From: Pseudomonas sp. S04 | GTDB lineage: Bacteria > Pseudomonadota > Gammaproteobacteria > Pseudomonadales > Pseudomonadaceae | Length of the DNA: 64,000 nt | Assembly: GCF_009834545.1 (NCBI RefSeq) | Contig: NZ_CP019427.1 | Coordinates: 1,013,001-1,077,000, forward strand | Reading direction: 5' to 3' | Part shown: positions 53,828 to 62,719 of the stretch, piece after piece | Layout: every line of letters starts with the position of its first letter | Numbering within the stretch: position 1 is the stretch's first letter | The notes under the pieces: model-generated | Database searches by the model: none | The model's input: the letters and a program-made list of their open reading frames with translations, nothing else | Told to the model about the DNA's origin: nothing | Translations under genes and position numbers: made by a program

Positions 53828-55276
53828 TCATTGCCCGACCTGGGCGGTACGTTGCCCAGCGCTCGGGAATACGTTGCGTTTGCAGATTTTCGCTTCGACT
53901 TTCTGTGGCGCAGCACCCGCTTGCGGGCCCTGGACTTCAACGGCCAGCAGGTTCTGCGTGGCCCAGTCTTCGTCGGTGCGCAGTTCAAAGGCGAAACGAC
54001 CGTCGGTGTCGGAGGTTTCCGGTTTGTCGATCTTGATGTCCTCGTGGCGACCGTTCATGTACCAGAGGGTGGCTTGCAGGGTTTTCACCGAAGGGTCGGC
54101 GAAGCGGATGTCGATCTGATGGCTGCTGTTGCGCAGGTCCATGTTCTTGCTGTTGACCATCAACTCGTTCTTGCCCGGCTTGAGGGTCGAGTTGCTGCTC
54201 AGGAGCGCGTCCTTGCCTTCGCAGCCGTTATCGAGCAGGGCCATCATCTGGCGGTAGATGGTTTCCTGGTCCAGGCGATACAGCGGCGAGAACTCCCAGA
54301 TGAGGATCTTCGGCGGGGTTTTCTGGAACTCCTCGCTGCCCAGGTACTGCAGCATCGAACCTTCCAGGCCACCGCCGGGGAAGGCAACGTTGAGGATGTC
54401 GGCGCCGATGGCCTCTTCCAGGAAACCGGCGAAGTTGTAGTTCTTGCCGCTGTGGCTGGTGCCGACCAGGGTGATCTGTGGGTTGCCGGCATCGCTGAAC
54501 AGGTCACCGTCCGCCGCCTCGCCCTTGGGCTCGGTGGTGAACTGGTCCATGTACTGGATGGCGTAGCTGGTGCCGCACAGTTGCCCGGCCATGTTATGCA
54601 GGGTACCGGTCTTGCCCATGCGCCCAGACTTCTTGGTCTCGAATTCACGCTTGGGAATGTCGGCGAATTCGGGCAGGTGCTTGACCTTCTCGGCGACGAT
54701 TTTCGCCGTGCGCTGGGCGCCATAAGGGGTCCAGTGCTGGTCACCGCGGAAGTAGAAATCATGCGCGGGCAGGGTCTCGGGCAGCGCTTCGTTGGTCAGC
54801 GGCGAAAGGTCCGGCACCACGTAGCCCATCTCGGCAAAACGCGCGAGCATGCCCTGGTAGTTTTTCAGCGCCTTGTCGTAATCGAACGCGGCCTTCTCTT
54901 GTGGGTTGAGCTTGTTGCGGTTCACCAGGCCACGGGTCGGCTGGTAGACCACCACCAGTTCAATGCCCTTGCTCTTGAAGGCTTCGCGCAGTTGCTTGAG
55001 GCGACGAAAGCCTGCCGGCGTGGTAGTGAATTCGGTGCGCAGGTCTTCCTGGGTACGGAACAGCCAATCGCCCTGGGCTTGCACCAGGGTGGTGAAGTTC
55101 TGTTGGTAACGCGTGGTGTAGTTTTTCGCGTCATGGGCTTCGGGGCACAGGTTGCAGCACGGCTCGGCACTGAAGTTCGGTGCCTTGGCCGCATCGGCGC
55201 TGGCCGCGTCACTGACGCTGAACAGGGCGGCGGCCAGGCCGGTGAGGCTGAGCAGTTTGATCAAGTGGGGTTTCAT
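53828..55276 (-). CDS. algX: Alginate acetyltransferase/scaffold protein AlgX
   Basis: A 482-residue periplasmic protein: signal peptide, an SGNH-like acetyltransferase domain with D179, H181 (DQHWTPYGA) and S274 (GTSHSGKNY), then a C-terminal carbohydrate-binding module. AlgX acetylates alginate and helps assemble the periplasmic secretion complex with AlgK. The ATG at 55276 is preferred because GAGGA lies eight bases upstream; the ATG at 55285 sits against that motif. It starts 11 bases after the algG stop. Confidence 0.95.
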   Translation of the reverse strand: MKPHLIKLLSLTGLAAALFSVSDAASADAAKAPNFSAEPCCNLCPEAHDAKNYTTRYQQNFTTLVQAQGDWLFRTQEDLRTEFTTTPAGFRRLKQLREAFKSKGIELVVVYQPTRGLVNRNKLNPQEKAAFDYDKALKNYQGMLARFAEMGYVVPDLSPLTNEALPETLPAHDFYFRGDQHWTPYGAQRTAKIVAEKVKHLPEFADIPKREFETKKSGRMGKTGTLHNMAGQLCGTSYAIQYMDQFTTEPKGEAADGDLFSDAGNPQITLVGTSHSGKNYNFAGFLEEAIGADILNVAFPGGGLEGSMLQYLGSEEFQKTPPKILIWEFSPLYRLDQETIYRQMMALLDNGCEGKDALLSSNSTLKPGKNELMVNSKNMDLRNSSHQIDIRFADPSVKTLQATLWYMNGRHEDIKIDKPETSDTDGRFAFELRTDEDWATQNLLAVEVQGPQAGAAPQKVEAKICKRNVFPSAGQRTAQVGQ

Positions 55277-55287
55277 GAATGTCATCC

Positions 55288-56868
55288 TCAGTCGCGCATT
55301 TCGGTCTGGCGTTCGACGGGGTCGATCAGCACGGCTTTTTGCTGGCGCACCAGCAGGTCGAGGATTTCGTCCTGGCGTTCGCCGAGGATCCCCGAGAAGC
55401 TGATGCCACTGGATTTGGTCGGGGCAAGCATCGACACCCGGTACAGCTCGACGCTCAGCGGCGAGTCGATGGACAGCGGTCCGCTGCCGTTGGCGGCCAG
55501 CTCACCGCCGACCACGATCAGCGACACCTGGGCGTCGAACGGGTCGAGCTTGATGTCGCGGTCGGTGTCGGAAAGGTCCTTGATGTGGCCGTAGACCCCG
55601 GTCAGGCCGTTGGCCATGGCGATGTTTTCGTAGAGGCGGATGTTCACGCTGTTACGAATGCGAATGCCGTGGCGCCGGTTGCTGATCACCTTGTTGCCCC
55701 ACAGCAGGTTGTCGCCACTCTCGTAGAGGGTGATGCCGTCGGTGTGGTTGCGGTAGATCTCGTTGTAGGCCACCAGGTTGTTGACGCTGTTACGGTCGAT
55801 CACCAGCCCCGACAGTTTGTTGTCGTAGCTGCGGTTGTTGAAGATGAAGCTGTCGTTGACTTCCCGGGAAATGATGATGCCGTGCTTCTTCTTGGTGCCA
55901 TGCACGGTGTTGTCGGCAATGATCAGCCCGTGGGAGCGGTCATGGGGGTCGATGCCGTAGACGATGTTGTCTTTGTAGGTGTTGCCCTTGACCACGAAGT
56001 CGCGGGTTTCATAGCAGTAGAAGCCGTACCACATGTCCGAGAATTCGGAGTCGATGATCCAGCCGCTCGGTTCCGAACGCTTGAGCACCTTGGCCATGTT
56101 CGGCGTGTACTGGGAAATACTCACCCCGTAGGACTTGCTGTTGGCGTAGCCGAAGCTGGCCATCTGGCTGTTGACGATGTAGGTCTGGGTGCCGCCCCAG
56201 GCCAGCAGGAACGGGCGGAATTCCTTGGGCGAGCGGAAGGTCGCCGGGCCGTTGGTTGATTCGCGCCAGCCGGTGATTTTGCTGTCGCGCACAAACAGCT
56301 GGCCGTCGTTGACCAGGAACGAACCGGCCTCCTCGGACAAACGCAACTCTTGGGTCTGCTTGTCGATATCGAGGATGCCCTTGGCGCCGACCACGATCGG
56401 CAAGCGGGCCAGGAACACCCCGGGCGAGGTTTCGCTGAAGTACTGTTTGGGCAGTTTTTTACTCAGGTCCTTGAGGTTGAGGTAACCGTCGTCAATGAAG
56501 ATCGCCTGGGGGATGCCGTGTTGGCGCACCACCCATTCGGCCATCTTGTTGTCGCCGCCGATGAAGTCCTTCAATGCGTTTTCCTGCATCATCCGCCGCA
56601 CGCTGACCTTGCCGGCCTTGCTGCGCACGATCTTGGCTTCCACCGCTTGCGCGGTGTAGCCGGACAGGTCGGGCAGCGTCGGTGCCGCCAGTTCCAGGGG
56701 CGCCGTCGGCGCACTGCTGACGGTGTAGGTCTTGGCCTGTTGCAGCTCCTTGGCCACGGTCACCGGCTGGCTTTTGCCCACCGGCGAGCCAGGCTCGACG
56801 CTGGCGAACGCAGCGTTGCCCGCCAGCAGCAGGGCGGCGGCCAACAGGTTGATCGCAGGGTTGTTCAT
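55288..56868 (-). CDS. algG: Mannuronan C-5-epimerase AlgG
   Basis: A 526-residue periplasmic enzyme converting mannuronate to guluronate residues in the polymer. After a signal peptide it has a parallel beta-helix with many short strands in the C-terminal two thirds, including the catalytic DPHDR motif (YGIDPHDRSHG) and repeated VINN-like turns (SNRRHGIRIRNSVN). The ATG at 56868 is taken because GGGAG lies about nine bases upstream; the frame extends nine codons. It also helps protect the polymer from degradation as part of the secretion scaffold. Confidence 0.96.
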   Translation of the reverse strand: MNNPAINLLAAALLLAGNAAFASVEPGSPVGKSQPVTVAKELQQAKTYTVSSAPTAPLELAAPTLPDLSGYTAQAVEAKIVRSKAGKVSVRRMMQENALKDFIGGDNKMAEWVVRQHGIPQAIFIDDGYLNLKDLSKKLPKQYFSETSPGVFLARLPIVVGAKGILDIDKQTQELRLSEEAGSFLVNDGQLFVRDSKITGWRESTNGPATFRSPKEFRPFLLAWGGTQTYIVNSQMASFGYANSKSYGVSISQYTPNMAKVLKRSEPSGWIIDSEFSDMWYGFYCYETRDFVVKGNTYKDNIVYGIDPHDRSHGLIIADNTVHGTKKKHGIIISREVNDSFIFNNRSYDNKLSGLVIDRNSVNNLVAYNEIYRNHTDGITLYESGDNLLWGNKVISNRRHGIRIRNSVNIRLYENIAMANGLTGVYGHIKDLSDTDRDIKLDPFDAQVSLIVVGGELAANGSGPLSIDSPLSVELYRVSMLAPTKSSGISFSGILGERQDEILDLLVRQQKAVLIDPVERQTEMRD

Positions 56869-56894
56869 CCGGGGCACTCCCTTGGCGGCTCGCA

Positions 56895-58382
56895 TCAGAA
56901 GCGCCAGATCACGTCGACGAACGCGCGGTGCATGTACGAGTCGACCTGGTTGCCGTAGGCATCGCCGGGCTTGAACACACCGCCACGAAAGCGCACCAGC
57001 GCCGCCGGTTCGTCGATCGACTTGCTCAGGCTGGCCGGCAGCAAGCCTTGCTTGAAGTACTTGGTGACCACCAGGTCGACTTCCTGGCCGAGGTCCTTGT
57101 TACCGTCTTCCAGCGGCAGCGAGGTGCTCGACAGCAGCGCGCCGGTGACGTCGTCGTAGTTGTTGTCCACGGCATTGATGCCGTTGCTGCCGACCGGCTT
57201 GTTGCCGTCGACGCGCCAGAACTTGTGGTAGACCAGGCTGGCGTCGTAGTCGTCCTGGAGCATCCAGGAACCGAACAGGGTGGCGCTCTGCATGTTGTTC
57301 ATTTCGCCACGGAAAGCCTCGCCAAAACGGTGGACTCGGGCGCGGGTGCCGGTGTAGTTGGAACGGTTGCTCTGCAGGCCGTTCTGCTCGTAGTCGGCGC
57401 TGGAACGGGCGTAGGCGGCACCGACCTGCCACTTCGGATCGAGGCGCAGGCGCACCCCCAGGTCGGTGGCCCAGCCATCGACATCGCCGCTGCGTTTGGC
57501 CTCGGCCGGGTGGCTGCCATCGGCGTTGAGCGGGTTGACCGTGTCGCGCTCGCCGGACATGCCGGTGACGCTGGCCCAGTAATTGACCGTATTGGTATTG
57601 CGCCAGTTGTAAGCGTCGCTGTTGGCTTCCAGGCCGACCCAGCTCAGGTCGCCATTCTGTTTTTTGTCGCTGGCGTCGCTCGCCTCGCCCGGTGTCGGGT
57701 AATCGAGCTTGCCGTCATCATGGGTGTGATGGGCGCGCAGGCCGACCCATTGCCCCGGTGTCCATTGCGTTGCGACATCGCCGAACACATGCAGGCGGTC
57801 CTTGTCCTGGGGGGCCAGTTCGGTGAGGTCGGTGCGGTATTCACTGAAGCGTTCGGCGATCCCGACGTTGGCTTTCAACAGGGTGGTGTCGAAGGCCCAG
57901 TTCAACGCTTCGATGTTGGTGTCGCGCCATTGCCCGTCGTCGTTGCGCAGGCGTTGGCGACCGAACTTGAGAACCTCGCCGGGGTAAGGAGTGAGGCCGC
58001 CGTAGGCGACCCAGAACTCGCGCATGGCCAGGTAGTTCTTCTTGCTCTTGCGACCGTCGTCGTTGCTGCCCTGGGTGCCTTCGGTGTCGGACTGCTGCAG
58101 GGTGTCGGTCTCGATGATGTCGGTGGAGGTCACGGCCTGGCCCATGGCGTAGGCGCTCCAGTTGCCGCTTTCGCCATAGACCCACGGACGCAGGTCCAGG
58201 CCCACGCCGTTGACGTCGCCGCCAGGCGCGGTGCCCAGATCGCGGTCGTCTTCGGATTGACCGGTGATCTTCACGTCCAGGCCCATGTGCTTGGTATCAG
58301 TCATCGCGGCCAGGGTCGGGCAGGACCACAGCAGGGCGAAGCTCAGGCCGATGCCAGCCTTTACAAAGGGATTCAACTTCAT
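56895..58382 (-). CDS. algE: Alginate outer-membrane porin AlgE
   Basis: A 495-residue beta-barrel protein through which alginate leaves the cell. Signal peptide ([11 protein letters not shown]), then aromatic-rich strands and polar loops, ending in WRF, the terminal aromatic used by BAM. In P. aeruginosa the pore is an 18-stranded barrel lined with arginines. The ATG overlaps the algK stop by four bases (ATGA), so AlgE translation is coupled to AlgK, which helps place it in the outer membrane. Confidence 0.95.
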   Translation of the reverse strand: MKLNPFVKAGIGLSFALLWSCPTLAAMTDTKHMGLDVKITGQSEDDRDLGTAPGGDVNGVGLDLRPWVYGESGNWSAYAMGQAVTSTDIIETDTLQQSDTEGTQGSNDDGRKSKKNYLAMREFWVAYGGLTPYPGEVLKFGRQRLRNDDGQWRDTNIEALNWAFDTTLLKANVGIAERFSEYRTDLTELAPQDKDRLHVFGDVATQWTPGQWVGLRAHHTHDDGKLDYPTPGEASDASDKKQNGDLSWVGLEANSDAYNWRNTNTVNYWASVTGMSGERDTVNPLNADGSHPAEAKRSGDVDGWATDLGVRLRLDPKWQVGAAYARSSADYEQNGLQSNRSNYTGTRARVHRFGEAFRGEMNNMQSATLFGSWMLQDDYDASLVYHKFWRVDGNKPVGSNGINAVDNNYDDVTGALLSSTSLPLEDGNKDLGQEVDLVVTKYFKQGLLPASLSKSIDEPAALVRFRGGVFKPGDAYGNQVDSYMHRAFVDVIWRF

Positions 58383-59920
58383 AGGGATTCCTCACCATCT
58401 TCTTGCAGGGCCTGCACGTTCAAGGGGGTCTGGCTTACGGCGCCACGGATTGCCTGTTCCTGTTGCAACAGGCGTTGCGCCTCGGCCAGTTGCGCGGGCG
58501 GCAATTGGGCTTCGAGTGTCTGTGCCAGCTCAGTGGCTTGCGGGGTGTTCTGGGCCTTGGCCAGTTGGCTGAAAACATAGGCGTTGAGCAGGTTGGGCCG
58601 GGTGCCCTTGCCTTGGGAGAACAGTTGGGCGATGGCGAAGTCGGCACTGTTCTGGCCATTGCGCGCAGCGGTCAGCAGGTGCTCCAGGGCTTTTTGCGAA
58701 TAGACCTGGCCCAGGTAGCCCCGGCGGTAGATCTGGCCGAGGTAGTAGTCGGCGGCGACTTCTCGGCCCACGGCTTTCTGGAAGTGGGATTGCGCCTGCT
58801 TGGCGTCGGCCGGCACCCACTTGCCGTCGTAGTAGAGTTTGCCCAGCAGCAGTTCGGCCCGTGGCTGGTCGGCCGCGCGGCCGTTTTCCAGGTACTCCAT
58901 CAGCTTGTCGACATCCCCCAGTTCAGGGAAGTCGTAGAGCAACTGGGCCAGGCTGACCCAGGCGGCGGGGTAGGCGGGGGCGATCTGCTCCAGCATGGTC
59001 TGGGCGGTTTTTTCGTCCGGGGTGCCGAGGCTGGCATCCGCCAGGACCCGTGCCACGCTGTCCATGCGCTGGGCCGACACGGTGCCGCGGCTGAAGCCGG
59101 CCTGCAGTTGCTTGAGCAGTTCAGCTTGTTGCTCGGGTTGGGCACGTTTCTGATAGACCGTGGCCAATTCGACGTAGCAGATGTCGGTGCTGCTCAGCGC
59201 CACTTTGCAGATTTTCTCGATGTCATCCAGGTGCTGGTCGTAGGTGCCCTGGGTGCGATACAGCAGCACCTGGGCCAGGCCGGCTTCCGGGTAACCGGCG
59301 CTGCGCCATTGGCTGATCTGCTGCTGCGCGTTCACGTTGGGAAAACTGTGGGGATACTGCAGGTACAGCATCGCCAGGGGGATCAGGGTATTGCCCTCGC
59401 CATTGGCGAAGGCCTTTTTCAGCAGGCCTTCGGCTTCGTGCTGCTCGGCTTCGCTGGAACCCGGCTTGGCCACCAGCAGGCGGCCCAGACGGGCCTGAGC
59501 TCGTGGCGAGATTTCGGCGGCAGCCCGGTAAGTGGCTTCGGCGGCCTTGATCTGCGCCGGGTCACGGGTTTCCACCTGCAGGTCGGCCAGGCCAACCTGG
59601 GCTTCGCTGTAACCCAGCTCGGCCAGTTGTTGATAGTTCTGCTGCGCCAGCGCGGTGTCGCCACGCTTCAAGGCTTCATTGGCCAGGCGCTGGTCGGGCA
59701 GGCCGGCGCAGCCACTGAGGCCGATGGCCAGGGCCAGTGCGCAGAACGCATAACCCTTGTGCAAATAGGCTTTTGTGGGAGCCGGGCTTGCCCGCGATGG
59801 GCATGGTTGGGTGTGCCTGGCGGACCGAGGCGTTGCTTTCGCGGGCAAGCCCGCTCCCACAATGGCTCGCTCCCACAGAGGCTGCGGTGTTCTTTGGAAT
59901 GGGGGCGTGATCACAGGCAT
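58379..59920 (-). CDS. algK: Alginate secretion lipoprotein AlgK with REPIN-encoded N-terminus
   Basis: A 513-residue outer-membrane lipoprotein of Sel1/TPR-like repeats that supports AlgE localisation and binds AlgX. The C-terminal ~440 residues (from [15 protein letters not shown]) carry the lipobox LSGC with Cys71 and many helical repeats. The first ~50 residues are unusual: residues 20-49 are translated from a REPIN at 59774-59861, with a further REP fragment to 59877, giving [12 protein letters not shown] residues before the signal peptide. GGAGG stands just before the ATG at 59920; a GTG two codons on is better spaced. The only in-frame start past the REPIN is a TTG at 59764 lacking a ribosome-binding site. 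Confidence 0.9.
   Translation of the reverse strand: MPVITPPFQRTPQPLWERAIVGAGLPAKATPRSARHTQPCPSRASPAPTKAYLHKGYAFCALALAIGLSGCAGLPDQRLANEALKRGDTALAQQNYQQLAELGYSEAQVGLADLQVETRDPAQIKAAEATYRAAAEISPRAQARLGRLLVAKPGSSEAEQHEAEGLLKKAFANGEGNTLIPLAMLYLQYPHSFPNVNAQQQISQWRSAGYPEAGLAQVLLYRTQGTYDQHLDDIEKICKVALSSTDICYVELATVYQKRAQPEQQAELLKQLQAGFSRGTVSAQRMDSVARVLADASLGTPDEKTAQTMLEQIAPAYPAAWVSLAQLLYDFPELGDVDKLMEYLENGRAADQPRAELLLGKLYYDGKWVPADAKQAQSHFQKAVGREVAADYYLGQIYRRGYLGQVYSQKALEHLLTAARNGQNSADFAIAQLFSQGKGTRPNLLNAYVFSQLAKAQNTPQATELAQTLEAQLPPAQLAEAQRLLQQEQAIRGAVSQTPLNVQALQEDGEESL
59774..59877. repeat. REPIN inside the 5' coding region of algK
   Basis: Inverted REP units: tgtgggagc from 59774 (with one extra c) and the complement ending cccaca at 59861, then a partial third unit (gctcccacag) to about 59876. 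The frame of algK stays open through all of it. The element would form a strong hairpin near the algK start. Confidence 0.88.
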
Positions 59921-59929
59921 GTCCTCCGC

Positions 59930-61099
59930 TTAAAGACCTTTGGCCATGGCTTTGTCGATCAGCCAGTTGAGGGACGGACCACGGTCGCTGCTGACTTCCA
60001 CCGGGCGGCCGGCGAAGGTGCTGTCCAGGGGGGCGTCAGGCTTGATCTGCACGCGGATGTCGGACGACAGGTCGGCGCTGTTGAGGCTGGTGCTGCTGAC
60101 GATCTTGCCGCTGCGCAGTTCGTCGTCGCCGGCCACCTGGAAGTTCACTGCGGTGCCTGGGCGCACGTCGGCGAACTGGCGATAGGTGAAGCGCGCCTCG
60201 ACGTTGGCCTGGCTGTTGCGCGGCACCAACTGGAAGATCACGTCGCCCTTGCTGGCGTACTGGCCGTCGGCAACCATCTGCTGGGCCACGGTGCAGTCGC
60301 AGGGGGAGGTGAGGGTGCCGGTCATCTGCTTGCCGAACAGTTCCTCAACCTTGGCCGGCTGCAACTGGTCTTCGTCCAGATGGCCCTTGAGTACGTCGAG
60401 CATGCTGGTGCTGAAGGTCGCCAGGGGCGCGCCCTTGGCGGCCACGCCGTCGGTTTGCACCAGGCTCTGCACCGTGCCATCGCGGGGCATGGTGACGTTC
60501 ATTCCCGGCACGCTGACCAGGCCCGCCTGGGCATGGCTGACGAAGTACATGCCGTACACCGACTTGAGGATGAAGCCGAACGCCGCCAGGCCAATGACGA
60601 AGATCCCGGCGCTGAAGGTCACCGCCCGCAGGCGACCGAAGGCGGTCATGCCGCTGCCACCGTCCTTGAGCTTGCGCGCCTTGGTGAAGTTGTCCCGTTG
60701 CAGGGTCGCCAGCACGTCGCCCATGGTCACGATATCGCCAGACAGGTGCGAGGTGATCAGGTGGCGCAAGGTCGAGATGTCCTGGGGTTCCAGGTTCTGG
60801 AACTGGCAGCCGACGCGACCGGTCTGGCGGTCGAACGAACGGACCATCAGCTCGACGTCCATGGCCAGGCCAAGGTTGTCGATCAGAAACTGCAGCCGCC
60901 CCTTTTTCACCTCACCGACCTTGAACGGGATCTGCCCACCATTGAAGCTCAGGCCACCGGCCGACAGGTCGATCAGGCGCGCCTCCACGGGCGTGCGGTC
61001 CGGGCCGAAGAAGCGCAGCTTGGCCGGGATCTTGACTCGGGCGTGTTGGCGTTGGGCTTCGGATTCATGCACTACGTTGACGTTCACGGCGGTATTCAT
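59930..61099 (-). CDS. alg44: Alginate polymerase co-factor Alg44 (PilZ c-di-GMP receptor)
   Basis: A 389-residue inner-membrane protein. The cytosolic PilZ domain has the c-di-GMP-binding RxxxR (R17, R21) and DxSxxG (D44, S46, G49), exactly as in P. aeruginosa Alg44. A single TM at about residues 160-185 is followed by a periplasmic HlyD-like domain. It activates Alg8 when c-di-GMP binds. AGGAA lies nine bases before the ATG. The algK start is nine bases after its stop. Confidence 0.96.
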   Translation of the reverse strand: MNTAVNVNVVHESEAQRQHARVKIPAKLRFFGPDRTPVEARLIDLSAGGLSFNGGQIPFKVGEVKKGRLQFLIDNLGLAMDVELMVRSFDRQTGRVGCQFQNLEPQDISTLRHLITSHLSGDIVTMGDVLATLQRDNFTKARKLKDGGSGMTAFGRLRAVTFSAGIFVIGLAAFGFILKSVYGMYFVSHAQAGLVSVPGMNVTMPRDGTVQSLVQTDGVAAKGAPLATFSTSMLDVLKGHLDEDQLQPAKVEELFGKQMTGTLTSPCDCTVAQQMVADGQYASKGDVIFQLVPRNSQANVEARFTYRQFADVRPGTAVNFQVAGDDELRSGKIVSSTSLNSADLSSDIRVQIKPDAPLDSTFAGRPVEVSSDRGPSLNWLIDKAMAKGL

Positions 61100-61134
61100 A
61101 GGGGCGATTTCCTAGTTAATTCAGGCAAGGCGGG

Positions 61135-62616
61135 TCAGACCATCAGCAACAGCGCGGCGACAAAAATGCTGCCGGCGGAGAAGGTCATGGTCCGAGACGA
61201 CCAGGTGTTGAACCAACGTTGAAAGCTGGCCAGGTCACGGGTCAGGGAAGTGGGCTGGCGAGTCCAGGACTGTTGATCGAGGCGGAAGAACACGTAGATC
61301 TTCACCAGCGCGCCAACGATCTGGTTGTAATAGAGAATCACCGGGTAGGCCGGGCCGATCCGGTGTCCGGAGCAGGACAGCAGCAGGGTCAGGAGCAGCC
61401 GGGTGATGCCGATCCACAGCAGGTACACCAGGATGAAGGCGGTGCCGTACTTGAAGCTGGCGATGATCGCCACGGTCAGGCCCAGCAGTGAGGTCCACAT
61501 CGACACGCGCTGGTCGAACAGCACCACTGAGGTGAACAGACCCAGGCGTTTCATCCCCAGGCCCAGGGCCCGGGAGTTCTGCCGCAGGTTGTTGCCGTAC
61601 CAGCGGAACATCAGCTTGCGACTGGCCTTGATGAAGCTCTTCTCCGGCGGGTGCTCCACGGTGTTGATCGCGGCATCCGGCACGTAGAAAGTGTCGTAGC
61701 CCAGGCGCATCAGGCTGAACCAGCTGGATTTGTCGTCACCGGTGAGGAACTTGAAGCGGCCCAGGCGCCAGTGCTGCAGCGAGTCGCTTTCGACATCGGC
61801 GATGAAGTCCGGGTTGGTGACCACGGTGGCGCGGAACACCGACATGCGCCCGGTCATGGTCAGCACGCGTTTGGACAGGGCCATCGAGCACATGTTGATG
61901 TGGCGCTGGGCGAAACGCAGCTTGTGCCATTCGCTCATGATGTAGCCGCCGCGCACTTCGCAGAATTCGTTGGTGGTCAGGCCGCCGACGTTCTCGAACA
62001 GTTGGAACCACGGCACGGTCTTGCGCACGACACCTTCGGCGAGCACGGTGTCGCCATCGATCACGGCGACCACGGCGCGGTTGTCCGGCAGGTGGCGGGA
62101 GATGGCGCGAAAACCGTAGGCCAGGCCGTCACGCTTGCCGGTGCCAGGGATGCGCACGAAGTCGAGTTTGACGTGAGCCGGCGGGTTCATTTTTGCCCAC
62201 AGGCTTTTCACCAGCAGCTCATCGGACATTTCCACGATCGAGCAGACCAGGGTGGTCGGGAAGCCGCACTCGATGGCTTCGCGGATCACCGAGCTGTACA
62301 CCTGGGCGGTGGTCAACGCGTCGATACGAAAACTGGTGACCATCAGAAATACATGGGACGGGTCCGCCGCGCTGCCCAGTTTGCGCACTTTGCGCCGCAG
62401 GTGCGGGTAGACCACGTAGAGAAACAGCATGCCGCGCAGAAAGTGCGTGGCACCCATCGAATAGCGCCAGATACCCACGGCGCCAATCAGGAAAATAAAG
62501 TCCTTGGACTCGGCGTCAAAGGTGGACGTGGGCAACAGCAAGGCCAGGCCCATCAACAAACATAAAAACAACAGCCAACCGGCGGCCTGGAGTAGGCCGT
62601 GTTTTAGCCTGTGCAT
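61135..62616 (-). CDS. alg8: Alginate polymerase glycosyltransferase Alg8
   Basis: A 493-residue GT2 glycosyltransferase that polymerises GDP-mannuronate at the inner membrane. Two N-terminal TMs, a cytosolic GT domain with the DxD-type motif VIDGDTVL, and the downstream [10 protein letters not shown] and acceptor-binding motif [11 protein letters not shown], then further TMs. AGGA lies eight bases before the ATG. It is separated from algD by 103 bases containing an inverted repeat, and from alg44 by 35 bases. Confidence 0.97.
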   Translation of the reverse strand: MHRLKHGLLQAAGWLLFLCLLMGLALLLPTSTFDAESKDFIFLIGAVGIWRYSMGATHFLRGMLFLYVVYPHLRRKVRKLGSAADPSHVFLMVTSFRIDALTTAQVYSSVIREAIECGFPTTLVCSIVEMSDELLVKSLWAKMNPPAHVKLDFVRIPGTGKRDGLAYGFRAISRHLPDNRAVVAVIDGDTVLAEGVVRKTVPWFQLFENVGGLTTNEFCEVRGGYIMSEWHKLRFAQRHINMCSMALSKRVLTMTGRMSVFRATVVTNPDFIADVESDSLQHWRLGRFKFLTGDDKSSWFSLMRLGYDTFYVPDAAINTVEHPPEKSFIKASRKLMFRWYGNNLRQNSRALGLGMKRLGLFTSVVLFDQRVSMWTSLLGLTVAIIASFKYGTAFILVYLLWIGITRLLLTLLLSCSGHRIGPAYPVILYYNQIVGALVKIYVFFRLDQQSWTRQPTSLTRDLASFQRWFNTWSSRTMTFSAGSIFVAALLLMV

Positions 62617-62639
62617 AATCGCAATCCTAAAGTCAGTTA

Positions 62640-62711
62640 CGAGCTTCGAGCTTCAAGCTGCAAGTGAAGAGCTTTTGAACTTGCCGCTTGAAACTCGAAG
62701 CTCGAAGCTCG
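62640..62711. repeat. Inverted repeat between algD and alg8
   Basis: The arm starting CGAGCTTCGAGCTTCAAGC (62640-62664) pairs imperfectly with the arm at 62680-62711, built of gaagctcgaagctcg units. No T-run follows on the minus strand, so it is not a normal terminator. It lies 24 bases upstream of alg8. Confidence 0.75.
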
Positions 62712-62719
62712 CGGCTGTC

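Noticed and set aside
53831..55594. A 587-codon plus-strand frame opposite algX and algG
   Set aside because: Antisense shadow in high-GC coding sequence; no start signal and overlaps genes with clear catalytic motifs.
58403..61222. A 939-codon plus-strand open frame opposite algK and alg44
   Set aside because: Shadow of two well-identified alginate genes; its residue composition is low-complexity and it has no recognisable motif or start signal.
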